DNA from: Lunatimonas salinarum
GTDB lineage: Bacteria > Bacteroidota > Bacteroidia > Cytophagales > Cyclobacteriaceae
DNA: 64,000 nt
Reading direction: 5' to 3'
Assembly (NCBI RefSeq): GCF_017811155.1
Contig: NZ_JACVCV010000010.1
Span: 1-64,000 of the forward strand
Shown: positions 16,688-25,601 of the stretch, in pieces
How the letters are laid out: each line of letters opens with the position of its first letter
Position numbering within the stretch: the first letter of the stretch is position 1
Position numbers and translations under genes: made by a program
The notes under the pieces: generated by a model
The model's database searches: none
Seen by the model: the letters and a program-made list of their open reading frames with translations, nothing else
Told to the model about the DNA's origin: nothing

Positions 16688-16981
16688 GGTTTTTTTATCT
16701 TCGTTTATTTTGTTGATATAATTTTTAATTACTCTTAGTCGTTGCTTCTCGGGGAGCATATCCCGCTGAAACAACCCGTCAATACTCCAGTACATTTAGT
16801 TGATTATTTAGGTTATACGTTAAATATAAACCATTTTTTCAACTAAATGGTTTTTGATTAATAAAAATTTAATGTACTTTATACATTTATCGTATTTTCG
16901 AGGATCAACGGCAAAAATCCGCCAACTTGCTTTTCAGGTGGAAATTAGACTATTTTAACCCCCTCAAATCAATCGATAGTT
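16688..16981. other. Intergenic region with a terminator-like hairpin
   Basis: AT-rich gap before the aldehyde dehydrogenase gene. It contains a perfect 9-bp stem AAACCATTT (16828-16836) with AAATGGTTT (16845-16853) followed by T residues, shaped like a terminator though no gene precedes it. TTTATACATTTATCG near 16880 and the A/T-rich run could hold the promoter for 16982. No coding sequence is supported here. Confidence 0.5.
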
Positions 16982-18406
16982 ATGGCTTCCTACGATCCGC
17001 AATTTACCCCCGAGCAGGTTTTCATGTTACAACAGGAAAAAGCGTTGCTACTACGCTCGGAGACGGTCGCCATGCGGATCAACAAGCTAAAATCCCTGAA
17101 AGCATGGATTAGGGAACACTCGAATGATATCCGAAAAGCCGTATTTGCCGACTTGGCCAAACCATATCTTGAGACCGATATCACCGAAATCTCTGTGATA
17201 CTGGGCGAGATTTCCCATGCCATCCGACACCTACCCAAGTGGATGAAAGCCAAAAAAGTCAGCAACCCCATGCACTTCGCGGGAGCCGATTGTCGCATTC
17301 AATACGAGCCAAGGGGATGCGCACTGATTATATCCCCTTGGAACTACCCTTTCAACCTATCCATTGGCCCGTTGGTGTCGGCGATATCAGCAGGCTGCAC
17401 GGTGGTTCTCAAACCGTCGGAACTATCTCCCAATACTTCCGCACTGATTAAGCGTATGGTGTCCGATTTGTTTGCGCCAAACGAGGTGGCGGTATTTCAG
17501 GGAGAAGTGGAGGTCGCTAAAGCACTGTTGGCACTTCCGTTTAACCACGTTTTTTTTACCGGCAGCCCGCAGGTGGGCAAAGAAGTAATGAAATCGGCGG
17601 CACAGCATTTATGCAGCGTGACCCTAGAACTAGGTGGGAAATCCCCGGTAGTGGTCGACGCAAGCTGTGACCTGGACGATGCTGCCCTAAAAATCGCATG
17701 GGCTAAATCCATCAATTGCGGGCAAACCTGCATAGCGCCCGACTACATCCTGGTCAACGGATCCGTCTATCAGGCTTTTCTCGAAAAACTCACCGCTGCC
17801 TTTGACCAGCTACTCAATCCGAAAGGAAAGGGAATAGCAAAAAGCCCAGACTATGCCCGCATCATCAACACTACCCATTGGGCTCGTTTAAAGCAGCTTC
17901 TGGACGAGGCAGTCGCAGGCGGCGGACAGATAATCTTCGGAGGAGAATTGGACGTCACCGAGAAATTCCTGGCACCCACGGTTATCACAGGTGTGGATCA
18001 GGGTATGCGGATCATGCAAGAGGAGATTTTTGGTCCAATCCTACCTATCATCAGTTACAACGGGTTGGATGAAGCCATTGCCTACATCAACGGAAATTCA
18101 AAACCCTTGGCGCTGTACGTCTTTTCGAAAGAAAAGTATGTAAGCGACCAACTTTCTGTACAAACGAGCTGTGGTGCTTTGGTAGAAAACGACTGTGCCG
18201 TGCATTTTGGTCATCCGAATTTACCCTTTGGCGGCGTAAATGTCAGCGGAATGGGCAAAGCCCACGGTCACTTCGGCTTTCTGGCATTTTCGAATGAAAA
18301 AGCAGTCTTCAAGCAATCCACGCGGTTCAATCCAGTCAAATCACTTTACCCCCCTTATTCGATCAAAAAAAAGAAATTGATCAGCCTCTTTTCCAAGTTA
18401 TCCTAA
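16982..18406 (+). CDS. NAD(P)-dependent aldehyde dehydrogenase
   Basis: 474 residues. Oxidises an aldehyde to the acid. SPWNYPFNLSIGPL, the glycine motif FTGSPQVGKEV, ELGGKSPVVV near 215-225 (general-base Glu) and the catalytic Cys near 249 in NCGQTCIAP are all present. The overall form, short with a hydrophobic C-terminus (YPPYSIKKKKLISLF), resembles the fatty-aldehyde class 3 group, so a lipid-derived aldehyde is a reasonable guess. Convergent with the photolyase gene, only 5 bp between stops and no terminator. Confidence 0.93.
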   Translation: MASYDPQFTPEQVFMLQQEKALLLRSETVAMRINKLKSLKAWIREHSNDIRKAVFADLAKPYLETDITEISVILGEISHAIRHLPKWMKAKKVSNPMHFAGADCRIQYEPRGCALIISPWNYPFNLSIGPLVSAISAGCTVVLKPSELSPNTSALIKRMVSDLFAPNEVAVFQGEVEVAKALLALPFNHVFFTGSPQVGKEVMKSAAQHLCSVTLELGGKSPVVVDASCDLDDAALKIAWAKSINCGQTCIAPDYILVNGSVYQAFLEKLTAAFDQLLNPKGKGIAKSPDYARIINTTHWARLKQLLDEAVAGGGQIIFGGELDVTEKFLAPTVITGVDQGMRIMQEEIFGPILPIISYNGLDEAIAYINGNSKPLALYVFSKEKYVSDQLSVQTSCGALVENDCAVHFGHPNLPFGGVNVSGMGKAHGHFGFLAFSNEKAVFKQSTRFNPVKSLYPPYSIKKKKLISLFSKLS

Positions 18407-18411
18407 GCCAT

Positions 18412-19941
18412 TTACAGCGCATCCAAGTTTTGAAGATAGGCGTCCGCTTGCGTCAGGATTTCATGCTTATTTTTCATCCGATCCAAGGTCCGGTACACAA
18501 ATCCGATGCGGGGGTTTTTCTCCAACAGCGGGCGATGTCGTTCATAAAATGCCCAATAGAGACTATTAAACGGACAAGCCTTTGGACCAACCTTCTTGTT
18601 TTTGTCGTAGTGGCAGGAACTGCAGTAGTTACTCATTTTAGCGATGTAGTTGGCACTTGACACGTAAGGCTTAGTACCCACGAGTCCCCCATCTGCATAC
18701 TGACTCATACCTCGCGTATTTGTAATCTCCACCCATTCGATTGCATCTATGTAGATGCCAAGGTACCAAGCGTCCACTGCATCCGGAGCTACCCCTGCCA
18801 AAAGCGCAAAATTACCGGTAACCATCAAACGCTGAATATGATGGGCATAGGCATTTTGCAGTGATTGCCCTATTGCCTGACGGAGGCAGTTCATTTTCGT
18901 TGTTCCGGTCCAAAAAAAGGCAGGAAGTGGCGAGGCATGACCAAAGAAATTAAGCTCAGCATATTCCGGCATTCGCGCCCAATATACTCCACGCATGTAC
19001 TCTCTCCATCCCAAAATCTGGCGAATAAAACCTTCTACCCCTGCCAAAGGGTATTTGTCGGGATTGTCGGACCAGACGGATTCCACCCTTCGGATTACCT
19101 CCATAGGGTTTAGCATCTTCGTATTCAGGGCAAAGCTGAGCCTACTGTGAAATAGAAAACGGCTATCCGAATGCATGGCGTCCTGGTATTTCCCAAAGTA
19201 TGGAAGTAGCGTTTCACAGAAATACTCCAATAGGCACAGGCTCTCTTCTCGGTTAATCGGCCAATCCAAGCCCATCTCCGGCATCACTCCCAGCGTTTTT
19301 ACGCCACAGCTATCCAGCATATTCACGAGCGGTTCCACATTATGAAAAAATTGAATCAGCTTCGGAACCGCATCCACATCAGAGATGCTTCCCCTGTTTT
19401 CCGCATCAAAATTCCAACGGTCTCCTTGCGGAAGGGACCCATCCATCAGCACATCGTGCCGTTTTCTTAGTTCCCGATAGAAGCTTTCCATCAAATAGGT
19501 TTTTTTACCCCGAAAAAAATCTTTCAGGAAACCCCGCTCTGTAATAAAGTGCTCAGAATCGCATACACGAGACGAAATCGAAAGACTCTGACAAAACTCC
19601 CGCAGCTGAAGATCCAGCCGGTATTCGTCAGGCAATAGGTATTCAAAGCTGGTGACATGTTCGCGTGCGATGATTCTCTCCAAGTTCGCTGTCAAACTTT
19701 GGGTATTGGCGGGATCGTCCAAGGTCAAATAGACCAGCTGATGCCCTCCATCCCGCAAAAAAGTGGCAAACGAACGCATAGCAGCAAAAAAAGCGACCAC
19801 TTTTTGGATATGATGGACGACATAGTCGGTTTCCTGCCGCATTTCCATCATCAGGTAGACCACATCCGCATCTGACTCCTTAAACCAAGAGTGTGTGTAA
19901 TTTAACTGATCCCCCAGTATCAATCGTAGTTTCTTGCCCAT
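18412..19941 (-). CDS. Cryptochrome/photolyase family protein, FeS type
   Basis: 509 residues. N-terminal DUF523-like photolyase-related half (LRLILGDQLNYTHSWF) and FAD-binding helical C-terminal half (GWREYMRGVYW). The cysteine set ending in CSSCHYDKNKKVGPKACPF near 436-455 is that of the FeS-BCP/CryPro group (PhrB-like), which carries a [4Fe-4S] cluster and can repair 6-4 photoproducts or act as a light sensor. Which of these applies here is not decidable from sequence. Confidence 0.9.
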   Translation of the reverse strand: MGKKLRLILGDQLNYTHSWFKESDADVVYLMMEMRQETDYVVHHIQKVVAFFAAMRSFATFLRDGGHQLVYLTLDDPANTQSLTANLERIIAREHVTSFEYLLPDEYRLDLQLREFCQSLSISSRVCDSEHFITERGFLKDFFRGKKTYLMESFYRELRKRHDVLMDGSLPQGDRWNFDAENRGSISDVDAVPKLIQFFHNVEPLVNMLDSCGVKTLGVMPEMGLDWPINREESLCLLEYFCETLLPYFGKYQDAMHSDSRFLFHSRLSFALNTKMLNPMEVIRRVESVWSDNPDKYPLAGVEGFIRQILGWREYMRGVYWARMPEYAELNFFGHASPLPAFFWTGTTKMNCLRQAIGQSLQNAYAHHIQRLMVTGNFALLAGVAPDAVDAWYLGIYIDAIEWVEITNTRGMSQYADGGLVGTKPYVSSANYIAKMSNYCSSCHYDKNKKVGPKACPFNSLYWAFYERHRPLLEKNPRIGFVYRTLDRMKNKHEILTQADAYLQNLDAL

Positions 19942-19998
19942 AGACCTTTCGTTTATACCTCAGGCCTATAACCACCAAAATGGGAACAAATGTTTAAC

Positions 19999-20026
19999 CA
20001 ATAGCCCGGAGAATCCCGGGCTATTG
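19999..20026 (-). terminator. Perfect hairpin downstream of the 82-residue gene
   Basis: CAATAGCCCGG (19999-20009) and CCGGGCTATTG (20016-20026) form an 11-bp perfect stem with a 6-nt loop. It lies between the stop of the minus-strand gene at 20067 and the photolyase start, so it probably ends that transcript. The T tract after it is weak. Confidence 0.55.
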
Positions 20027-20066
20027 ATCTATCGGCGGAAAAATGCCAAAAAAGCAGGAGCGCCGA

Positions 20067-20315
20067 TCAGTCGTTAAAAATGGAATTTTCCGTGTCGAGT
20101 AGTTCGATGTACTCGCCAAAGTACCTGTTAAAGGTTCGAAACAAGTGAACATTGTCTTTTCGTTTCAGGTCGTTGACCACCTTTTCACAATCCAAACCCA
20201 ATGCACCACATAGGGTTTCCGCATACTCAATCAGGTCGCCTGCAATCCTGTCAGCATCGTTCTGATCCAACTGGATCTGCATAATTGCCTTGGATTTTAC
20301 TGCCATCAGTGACAT
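20067..20315 (-). CDS. Small hypothetical protein
   Basis: 82 residues, mostly helical and acidic (QLDQNDADRIAGDLIEYAE; RTFNRYFGEYIELLD). No signal peptide or membrane helix and no motif that I can name. Met1, Met4 and Met12 (20315, 20306, 20282) are all possible starts. It has its own hairpin downstream and a long AT-rich upstream region with an inverted repeat, so it is probably a real, separately transcribed gene. Confidence 0.6.
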   Translation of the reverse strand: MSLMAVKSKAIMQIQLDQNDADRIAGDLIEYAETLCGALGLDCEKVVNDLKRKDNVHLFRTFNRYFGEYIELLDTENSIFND

Positions 20316-20680
20316 CTCGTTATTGTTTTATAGTACTCTAATACGATCAAATACTTACCAAAAAGCGCAGAACCAAGTCATGCAGCTTTCACCCATTCAC
20401 GCCTAGGTAACCACTCGAAAAATGGCGCAGTCCCATCCGAATCATAAGGAACCCAATCCTTGACGTTTTTACCAACTTTTTTGCCTTACAAATTTATTTT
20501 TATGTATTTCAAATATTAAAATATTATTTTATGTTTTTGAAATACATATAAATGATATTTTCATTTGTAGGTCTTCTTATATAAATAATAGAATATTATT
20601 GTATTTTCCAACATTAGGCAAAAAAATAATTCTCCTTTTTTTTACACCTATATCGAACTACAAATAAGCTGCTATAAAGC
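20316..20680. other. AT-rich intergenic region with 13-bp inverted repeat
   Basis: No gene supported. TATGTATTTCAAA (20501-20513) is repeated as its exact reverse complement at 20536-20548 with a 22-bp AT-only-like spacer. It lies about 190 bp upstream of the start of the minus-strand gene at 20315 and downstream of the lysA terminator. It could be a protein binding site, a cruciform or a long hairpin. The sequence around it is very AT-rich. Confidence 0.6.
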
Positions 20681-20710
20681 AAAAAAAAGGCAGGTCAAAA
20701 GAACCTGCCC
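20681..20710 (-). terminator. Terminator of lysA
   Basis: Read on the minus strand: GGCAGGTTC, loop TTTT, GACCTGCC, then at least seven T. Lies about 60 bp beyond the lysA stop codon. Confidence 0.88.
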
Positions 20711-20772
20711 CTATTTTGGCAATTTTATAAAATGCGTTTAAAACCAGTATTAGATCGAAGGCATGCCGCCAC

Positions 20773-22005
20773 CTAGAACGAAACATCGACCTGATGCCTT
20801 AGTATATCCGCAAAGGTTTCCCGCTCGCGGATAAGGTAATCCTTGCCTCCAAAAAGCAAAACCTCCGCGGGACGCAGCCGGGAATTGTAATTCGAAGACA
20901 TGCTAAAACCATAGGCACCTGCATTCTTAATAGCAAGCACATCCCCTTCCTGCACTTCCCGCAGCTTCCGGTCGGCAGCGATAGTGTCCGTCTCACAGAT
21001 GTATCCTACGATTGTATAGATCCGCTCCGGTCCTGCCAACCGGGACACATTGACAACTCCGTGGTAGGCATCGTACATCATGGGTCTGATCAGGTGATTC
21101 AGGCCGGAGTTGACACCCACAAAGGTAGTCGCAGGCGTAGGTTTCACGACGTTGGCCGTAACCAATAACAACCCGCACTCACTTACCAAGAACTTACCCG
21201 GCTCAAACCATATCTCAAGTTCTTTGCCATAGGAAGTGCAAAAACGTTGAAAGGCCGCCGAAACCTTCGCACCAACATCTTTCATATCGGTTGAAATATC
21301 TCCCGGCTTATACGCTACCTTGAATCCTCCTCCAAAATCCAGAAAATCCAGATTAGGAAATTCCGTGGCTGCCTCAAAGAGAATTTCTGCTCCTTTTAAA
21401 AACACCTCCGCATCCAGAATATCCGAGCCAGTATGTACATGCAGTCCCACCACGCGCAATCCATACGCCTCCACCACCTTGTGCACATGCTTAAGTTGAA
21501 GGATAGAAATACCGAATTTGCTATCAATGTGGCCCACGGAGATTTTTGCATTACCTCCGGCCAAAATGTGGGGGTTCAAGCGAATACAAATTGGAACAGA
21601 GCCTCCATAGGTTGTCCCAAAATGCTCCAACATCGGAATACTGTCGATGTTGATCATCACGCCCAACTCAACAGCTTCCTGAATTTCGGCAAAAGACACA
21701 CAGTTCGGTGTATACATGATTTCACTGGGATCAAACCCAACATGCAAACAAAGCCTAACTTCCTCGATAGAAACCGCGTCCATTCCCGTGCCAGCCCGTT
21801 TCATCAGCCTGAGAATATTCACGTTAGAAAGCGCCTTTGTTGCGTACTTAATCTTAAGTTTCACGCCTGAAAACGCCTCTTTCAGCGTATTTACCTGACT
21901 TACGATCTTATCTCCATCGTACACATAAAGAGGTGTCCCATACTTTTGGGCAAGTTCCGTCAGGGCCATTCCCTGAATCCGGTAAGCGTGGTCTGTTAAT
22001 TCCAT
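20773..22005 (-). CDS. lysA: Diaminopimelate decarboxylase
   Basis: 410 residues. PLP enzyme that converts meso-diaminopimelate to lysine. KYATKALSN contains the PLP lysine (Lys57); GLHVHTGSDI, the glycine loop FLDFGGGFKV, FEPGKFLV and the substrate Cys in YICETDTIA near 345 follow in the expected order. NAGAYGFSMSSNYN near the C-terminus is typical. Monocistronic, divergent from the two-component system at 22096. Confidence 0.95.
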   Translation of the reverse strand: MELTDHAYRIQGMALTELAQKYGTPLYVYDGDKIVSQVNTLKEAFSGVKLKIKYATKALSNVNILRLMKRAGTGMDAVSIEEVRLCLHVGFDPSEIMYTPNCVSFAEIQEAVELGVMINIDSIPMLEHFGTTYGGSVPICIRLNPHILAGGNAKISVGHIDSKFGISILQLKHVHKVVEAYGLRVVGLHVHTGSDILDAEVFLKGAEILFEAATEFPNLDFLDFGGGFKVAYKPGDISTDMKDVGAKVSAAFQRFCTSYGKELEIWFEPGKFLVSECGLLLVTANVVKPTPATTFVGVNSGLNHLIRPMMYDAYHGVVNVSRLAGPERIYTIVGYICETDTIAADRKLREVQEGDVLAIKNAGAYGFSMSSNYNSRLRPAEVLLFGGKDYLIRERETFADILRHQVDVSF

Positions 22006-22083
22006 GAGTTGATTTTTCGATCGACAAATATATGGATTGCTGTTAAAAAAAGTTAAGAATCACCCATTCTTTAACCTATCCGT

Positions 22084-22091
22084 TAAATTTG
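22084..22091 (+). promoter_or_regulatory. -7 promoter element of the histidine kinase gene
   Basis: TAAATTTG matches TAnnTTTG only 4 bp before the ATG at 22096, suggesting a nearly leaderless transcript. No clear TTG at the expected upstream distance. Confidence 0.45.
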
Positions 22092-22095
22092 TCAC

Positions 22096-23811
22096 ATGTC
22101 GAAAACCAGCATCAAAACAGTCATATTGATCATGTCGCTTGCAACGCTTGGTCTAATAGGGTTTCAGTTTTACTGGGTAGGCAACGTATTGAAGATTAAT
22201 AAGGAGCGATTTCAGCAAAACGTATCGCAGGCGCTGATGGCTACCGCCGACAAACTGGAAAAAGGCGAAACCAGTGATATCCTCCTTAGCTCAATCATAG
22301 GCGATACGGTATTTCAACAGACACTTTTTCAGCCCATCGAGCCCATACAGCTTCAGGTGCGTAGGCATCAGGTGGCCATCCGTCGCCCCTCCATGGTAGA
22401 CTCCATGTTTAGTCAGCCTATCCCACAGGTATCACCTACTTTTCAAAAGTTGATCGCTACCAAAGAAGGGGGGGTGGAAGACCCCAAGGTACTGGAGAAA
22501 TACCTGGAGCTCACTCCAGCAGATGCCTCTTCGCTCTTCACCCCCGATGAGATGGCTATCTTCCTGCAAGAAAAAGAAAAGCACCTAGAATACCTCAGTC
22601 AGCAGGATCAGTACACCAACAAACGCAATTTTGCGTCCTACCGGCAGGAGGTGATATTGGAAGAGTACAACGTCTCTCGGGATGTAGCCGAAAAAATCGT
22701 GCGGGCAAACATGAAGATTGGGCTCGTGGAGGTGGTTGTTCATCAATTGCTGAGCCAAACCCAACGGGACATTTTCACCAGATTGGATACAACGACCATC
22801 AAGCGGGAAATTAAAGAACAGCTTCTACGACGGGGAATCGATACGCCCTTCGAATTGGCAATCTTAGAAGACAGTCAGCATTTTGTTGGAATCGGGCCCA
22901 TCAATGACCTAAAATCACTAGCAAGTAGTGGTATTCGGGCAGAACTATTTCCAAGTGATCTGGTAGGGCGCACCAATTTTCTGGTGATCAACTTTCCATT
23001 CGAGCAAAACTACTTGCTGCGACAGATATGGATACCTTTATCAAGCTCCCTGTTATTCCTTACGATCATCATCTATTGTTTTGTCTATGCCATCCGGGTC
23101 ATTTTTCGGCAAAAGAAGGTGTCCGATATCAAAAACGATTTCATCAATAACATGACACATGAGTTCAAAACACCGATCTCTACGGTCAGTCTAGCGATAG
23201 AGGCGCTACAGGATCCCGATATCGGACAGCGGGATCAGTTCCGAAATCGGTACCTCAACATCATCAAAGAAGAGAACATTCGCCTAGGTACGCAGGTGGA
23301 GCAGGTGCTTCAGGCCGCTGCGCTGGATCGAAAGGACTTTGTACTGAAATTTGAAAAAATCGATTTACTGGAATTGATTGAAAATGTACGCTCGCATTTT
23401 GGCCTAATCGTGGAAAAAAAAGGTGGTACCATTCAGGTTCATTCGGAAGTCCATCAACCGATTATTGAGGCCGATGCGTTCCATTTGGCAAATATCCTCA
23501 ACAACCTGTTGGATAATGCCAACAAATACAGCCCGGAAAAACCATTGATTGATATATTCGTAGTAGCATCAGGGGATTCTGTGCGCATAAGTATCCGTGA
23601 TAATGGAATAGGCATGAATAAAGATGCCCTCAAAAAGATATTTGACAAATTTTACCGTGTGCCAACCGGCAACATCCACGACGTAAAAGGCTTTGGTTTA
23701 GGTCTTTCTTATGTAAAAACGATGGTAGAGGCACACCATGGCACCGTGCAGGTGGAAAGTGAACTTGGAAAAGGCAGTATATTTACCATTAATCTACCCA
23801 TCAGACAATGA
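22096..23811 (+). CDS. Sensor histidine kinase
   Basis: 571 residues. First membrane helix at about 9-28, a periplasmic region of roughly 280 residues, second helix at about 313-338, then the kinase. H-box NNMTHEFKTPISTVSL (phospho-His355), N-box NLLDNANKYSP, G1 DNGIGM, G2 GFGLGLSYVKTM. The periplasmic sensor shows no domain that I recognise, so the stimulus is unknown. The stop overlaps the regulator start by 4 bp (ATGA). Confidence 0.93.
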   Translation: MSKTSIKTVILIMSLATLGLIGFQFYWVGNVLKINKERFQQNVSQALMATADKLEKGETSDILLSSIIGDTVFQQTLFQPIEPIQLQVRRHQVAIRRPSMVDSMFSQPIPQVSPTFQKLIATKEGGVEDPKVLEKYLELTPADASSLFTPDEMAIFLQEKEKHLEYLSQQDQYTNKRNFASYRQEVILEEYNVSRDVAEKIVRANMKIGLVEVVVHQLLSQTQRDIFTRLDTTTIKREIKEQLLRRGIDTPFELAILEDSQHFVGIGPINDLKSLASSGIRAELFPSDLVGRTNFLVINFPFEQNYLLRQIWIPLSSSLLFLTIIIYCFVYAIRVIFRQKKVSDIKNDFINNMTHEFKTPISTVSLAIEALQDPDIGQRDQFRNRYLNIIKEENIRLGTQVEQVLQAAALDRKDFVLKFEKIDLLELIENVRSHFGLIVEKKGGTIQVHSEVHQPIIEADAFHLANILNNLLDNANKYSPEKPLIDIFVVASGDSVRISIRDNGIGMNKDALKKIFDKFYRVPTGNIHDVKGFGLGLSYVKTMVEAHHGTVQVESELGKGSIFTINLPIRQ

Positions 23812-24503
23812 GCAAACCAAAAATCCTATTGGCAGAAGATGATCCCAACCTAGGGGACATTCTTCAAGAATACCTGACCATGAAAGGGTATGAAACCTTG
23901 CTGTGTCGAGATGGGGAAGAGGCTTGGAACCGTTTTAAAAAAGATGCCTATCAGCTTTGCATCCTTGATGTAATGATGCCTAAAAAGGATGGTTTCACAC
24001 TCGGAAAAGAAATAAAAAAAGTACAGGAAGATATCCCCATCATCTACCTGACCGCCAAAAACCTCAAGGAAGATGTGATCGCCGGCCTGAAACTTGGAGC
24101 AGATGATTACATCACCAAACCTTTCAGCATGGAGGAACTTCTGTTACGAATAGCGGCAATACTACGCAGAACAACGGCAAAAGAAGAACCTAAAGCCCTT
24201 AAGACATATTCGTTTGGCAAGTTCATTCTTCACTATGACAGGCAGATGCTCCAAAGCCCAACGGGCGAGCATAAGCTAACCTCGAAAGAAAACGAATTGC
24301 TTAAACTACTTGCGTCGGAACTCAATCAGACGGTAAGCCGTTCCCACGCACTGAAAGTAATTTGGGGGGATGACAGCTACTTTAACGCCCGAAGTATGGA
24401 CGTATACCTCAGTAAAATCCGAAAACTACTAAAAGCAGATCCGACCGTGGAAATCATCACGCTTCACGGAGAGGGATTCAAACTCGTAGAAACCAACGCC
24501 TGA
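23808..24503 (+). CDS. OmpR-family response regulator
   Basis: 231 residues. Receiver domain 1-120 with acidic pair Asp11-Asp12, phosphoacceptor Asp54 in CILDVMMPK and Lys in ITKPFS; C-terminal winged-helix DNA-binding domain (HKLTSKENELLKLLA; ARSMDVYLSKIRKLL). Partner of the overlapping kinase gene. Gene targets are not evident from this window. Confidence 0.94.
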   Translation: MSKPKILLAEDDPNLGDILQEYLTMKGYETLLCRDGEEAWNRFKKDAYQLCILDVMMPKKDGFTLGKEIKKVQEDIPIIYLTAKNLKEDVIAGLKLGADDYITKPFSMEELLLRIAAILRRTTAKEEPKALKTYSFGKFILHYDRQMLQSPTGEHKLTSKENELLKLLASELNQTVSRSHALKVIWGDDSYFNARSMDVYLSKIRKLLKADPTVEIITLHGEGFKLVETNA

Positions 24504-24550
24504 AACATCAATTTCCTGATTCATACGACCAATATTGTGCCGCTATTTTG

Positions 24551-24558
24551 TACTTTTG
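24551..24558 (+). promoter_or_regulatory. -7 promoter element of ridA
   Basis: TACTTTTG matches TAnnTTTG, 16 bp before the ATG at 24575. A TTG at 24535 is 13 bp upstream, shorter than the usual spacing, so the promoter is only moderately supported. Confidence 0.45.
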
Positions 24559-24574
24559 ACAAAACGAACAGTCT

Positions 24575-24958
24575 ATGGCCAACGAAATCATCATCTCCGA
24601 GGAAGCCCCTAAACCAATAGGCCCATACAGTCAGGCCATAAAAGCAGGCGACACCTTGTACGTGTCAGGCCAAATTGCACTGGATCCTCAAACAGGAGAA
24701 TTGATCAACGAGAATATCACTGAAGAAACCCACGCAGTGATGAAAAACCTGGAAGCCGTGCTTAGGCAAGCCGGCTTTGGGTTTCAAGACGTGGTGAAGT
24801 GTTCGATTTTTGTCAGAAACATGGCAGACTTTGCCACCATCAATGACGCGTATGCGGTTTATTTTAAATCAAATCCTCCGGCCCGCGAAACAGTGGAGGT
24901 AAGCGGTCTCCCAAAAAACGTACAGGTCGAGATATCCTGTATCGCAGTGAAACGCTGA
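24575..24958 (+). CDS. ridA: RidA family enamine/imine deaminase
   Basis: 127 residues, usual length. Hydrolyses reactive 2-aminoacrylate-type enamines made by PLP enzymes. PIGPYSQAIKAGDTLYVSG at the N-terminus, the catalytic Arg in NPPARETVEV and the C-terminal VEISCIAVK are the family signature. Serves general metabolic damage control; own promoter element upstream. Confidence 0.94.
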   Translation: MANEIIISEEAPKPIGPYSQAIKAGDTLYVSGQIALDPQTGELINENITEETHAVMKNLEAVLRQAGFGFQDVVKCSIFVRNMADFATINDAYAVYFKSNPPARETVEVSGLPKNVQVEISCIAVKR

Positions 24959-24988
24959 ACCTTTTTATCCATTGAAAGTTAAGCAAGT

Positions 24989-25483
24989 GTGAACTGGTTC
25001 CCGACACATAGCGAAGTACTTGTATCGACGTTAGCCTCAACAGAAATAACCCGGAGAATAGCATCGGTCACCAAAAAGGTAAACTTTCTTGAACCCAGCT
25101 TTTCAGAAAAGCAGGTAGCCACATTCTTCAACGGCAATGTTTCAGATAGGGCGTTTTCTATCTCAAAGGTCATCACCAGGGCCGATAGTTTTCTACCCCT
25201 CCTACGTGGGCGGATCGAATCCAGCCCCCACGGCAGTATTATCTTTATTGAATACAACCTATTTCCAGGGTCTCGTTTTTTTCTGGGATTCTGGTCGGTG
25301 GCCAGCATGTTGCTCACGCTATTCTTTAGTGGAATCCAGGGAGACCATACCTTAGCAGTGGTCTGCTTGGTGGCCGGCCTAGGGAATTGGCTGTTTTCCT
25401 GGTCTAATTTCAGCAGGAAGGTGGAGGATTCGAAACAGACACTGCACCGGCTTCTTGACCTTCAAACCAAAGATCACGGATAA
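24989..25483 (+). CDS. Hypothetical protein with two C-terminal membrane helices
   Basis: 164 residues from a GTG at 24989, 30 bp after ridA. Residues 1-88 are soluble-looking (NFLEPSFSEKQVATFFNG; SFLPLLRGRIES); about 98-117 and 121-140 are hydrophobic helices, with a basic cytoplasmic end. No family recognised. The start is uncertain because no in-frame ATG lies near; the reading frame is otherwise open and has plausible codon use. Confidence 0.55.
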   Translation: MNWFPTHSEVLVSTLASTEITRRIASVTKKVNFLEPSFSEKQVATFFNGNVSDRAFSISKVITRADSFLPLLRGRIESSPHGSIIFIEYNLFPGSRFFLGFWSVASMLLTLFFSGIQGDHTLAVVCLVAGLGNWLFSWSNFSRKVEDSKQTLHRLLDLQTKDHG

Positions 25484-25601
25484 AAGGGTACATGGAGCCT
25501 GTACTCTTCGCGACCAACTTTTCTACTTCGTCCTATGGATTATACCCTCTAGGTAGTAATTTAGCTGCACAAATAAACCACTTGGATAAATAAACGAACA
25601 A

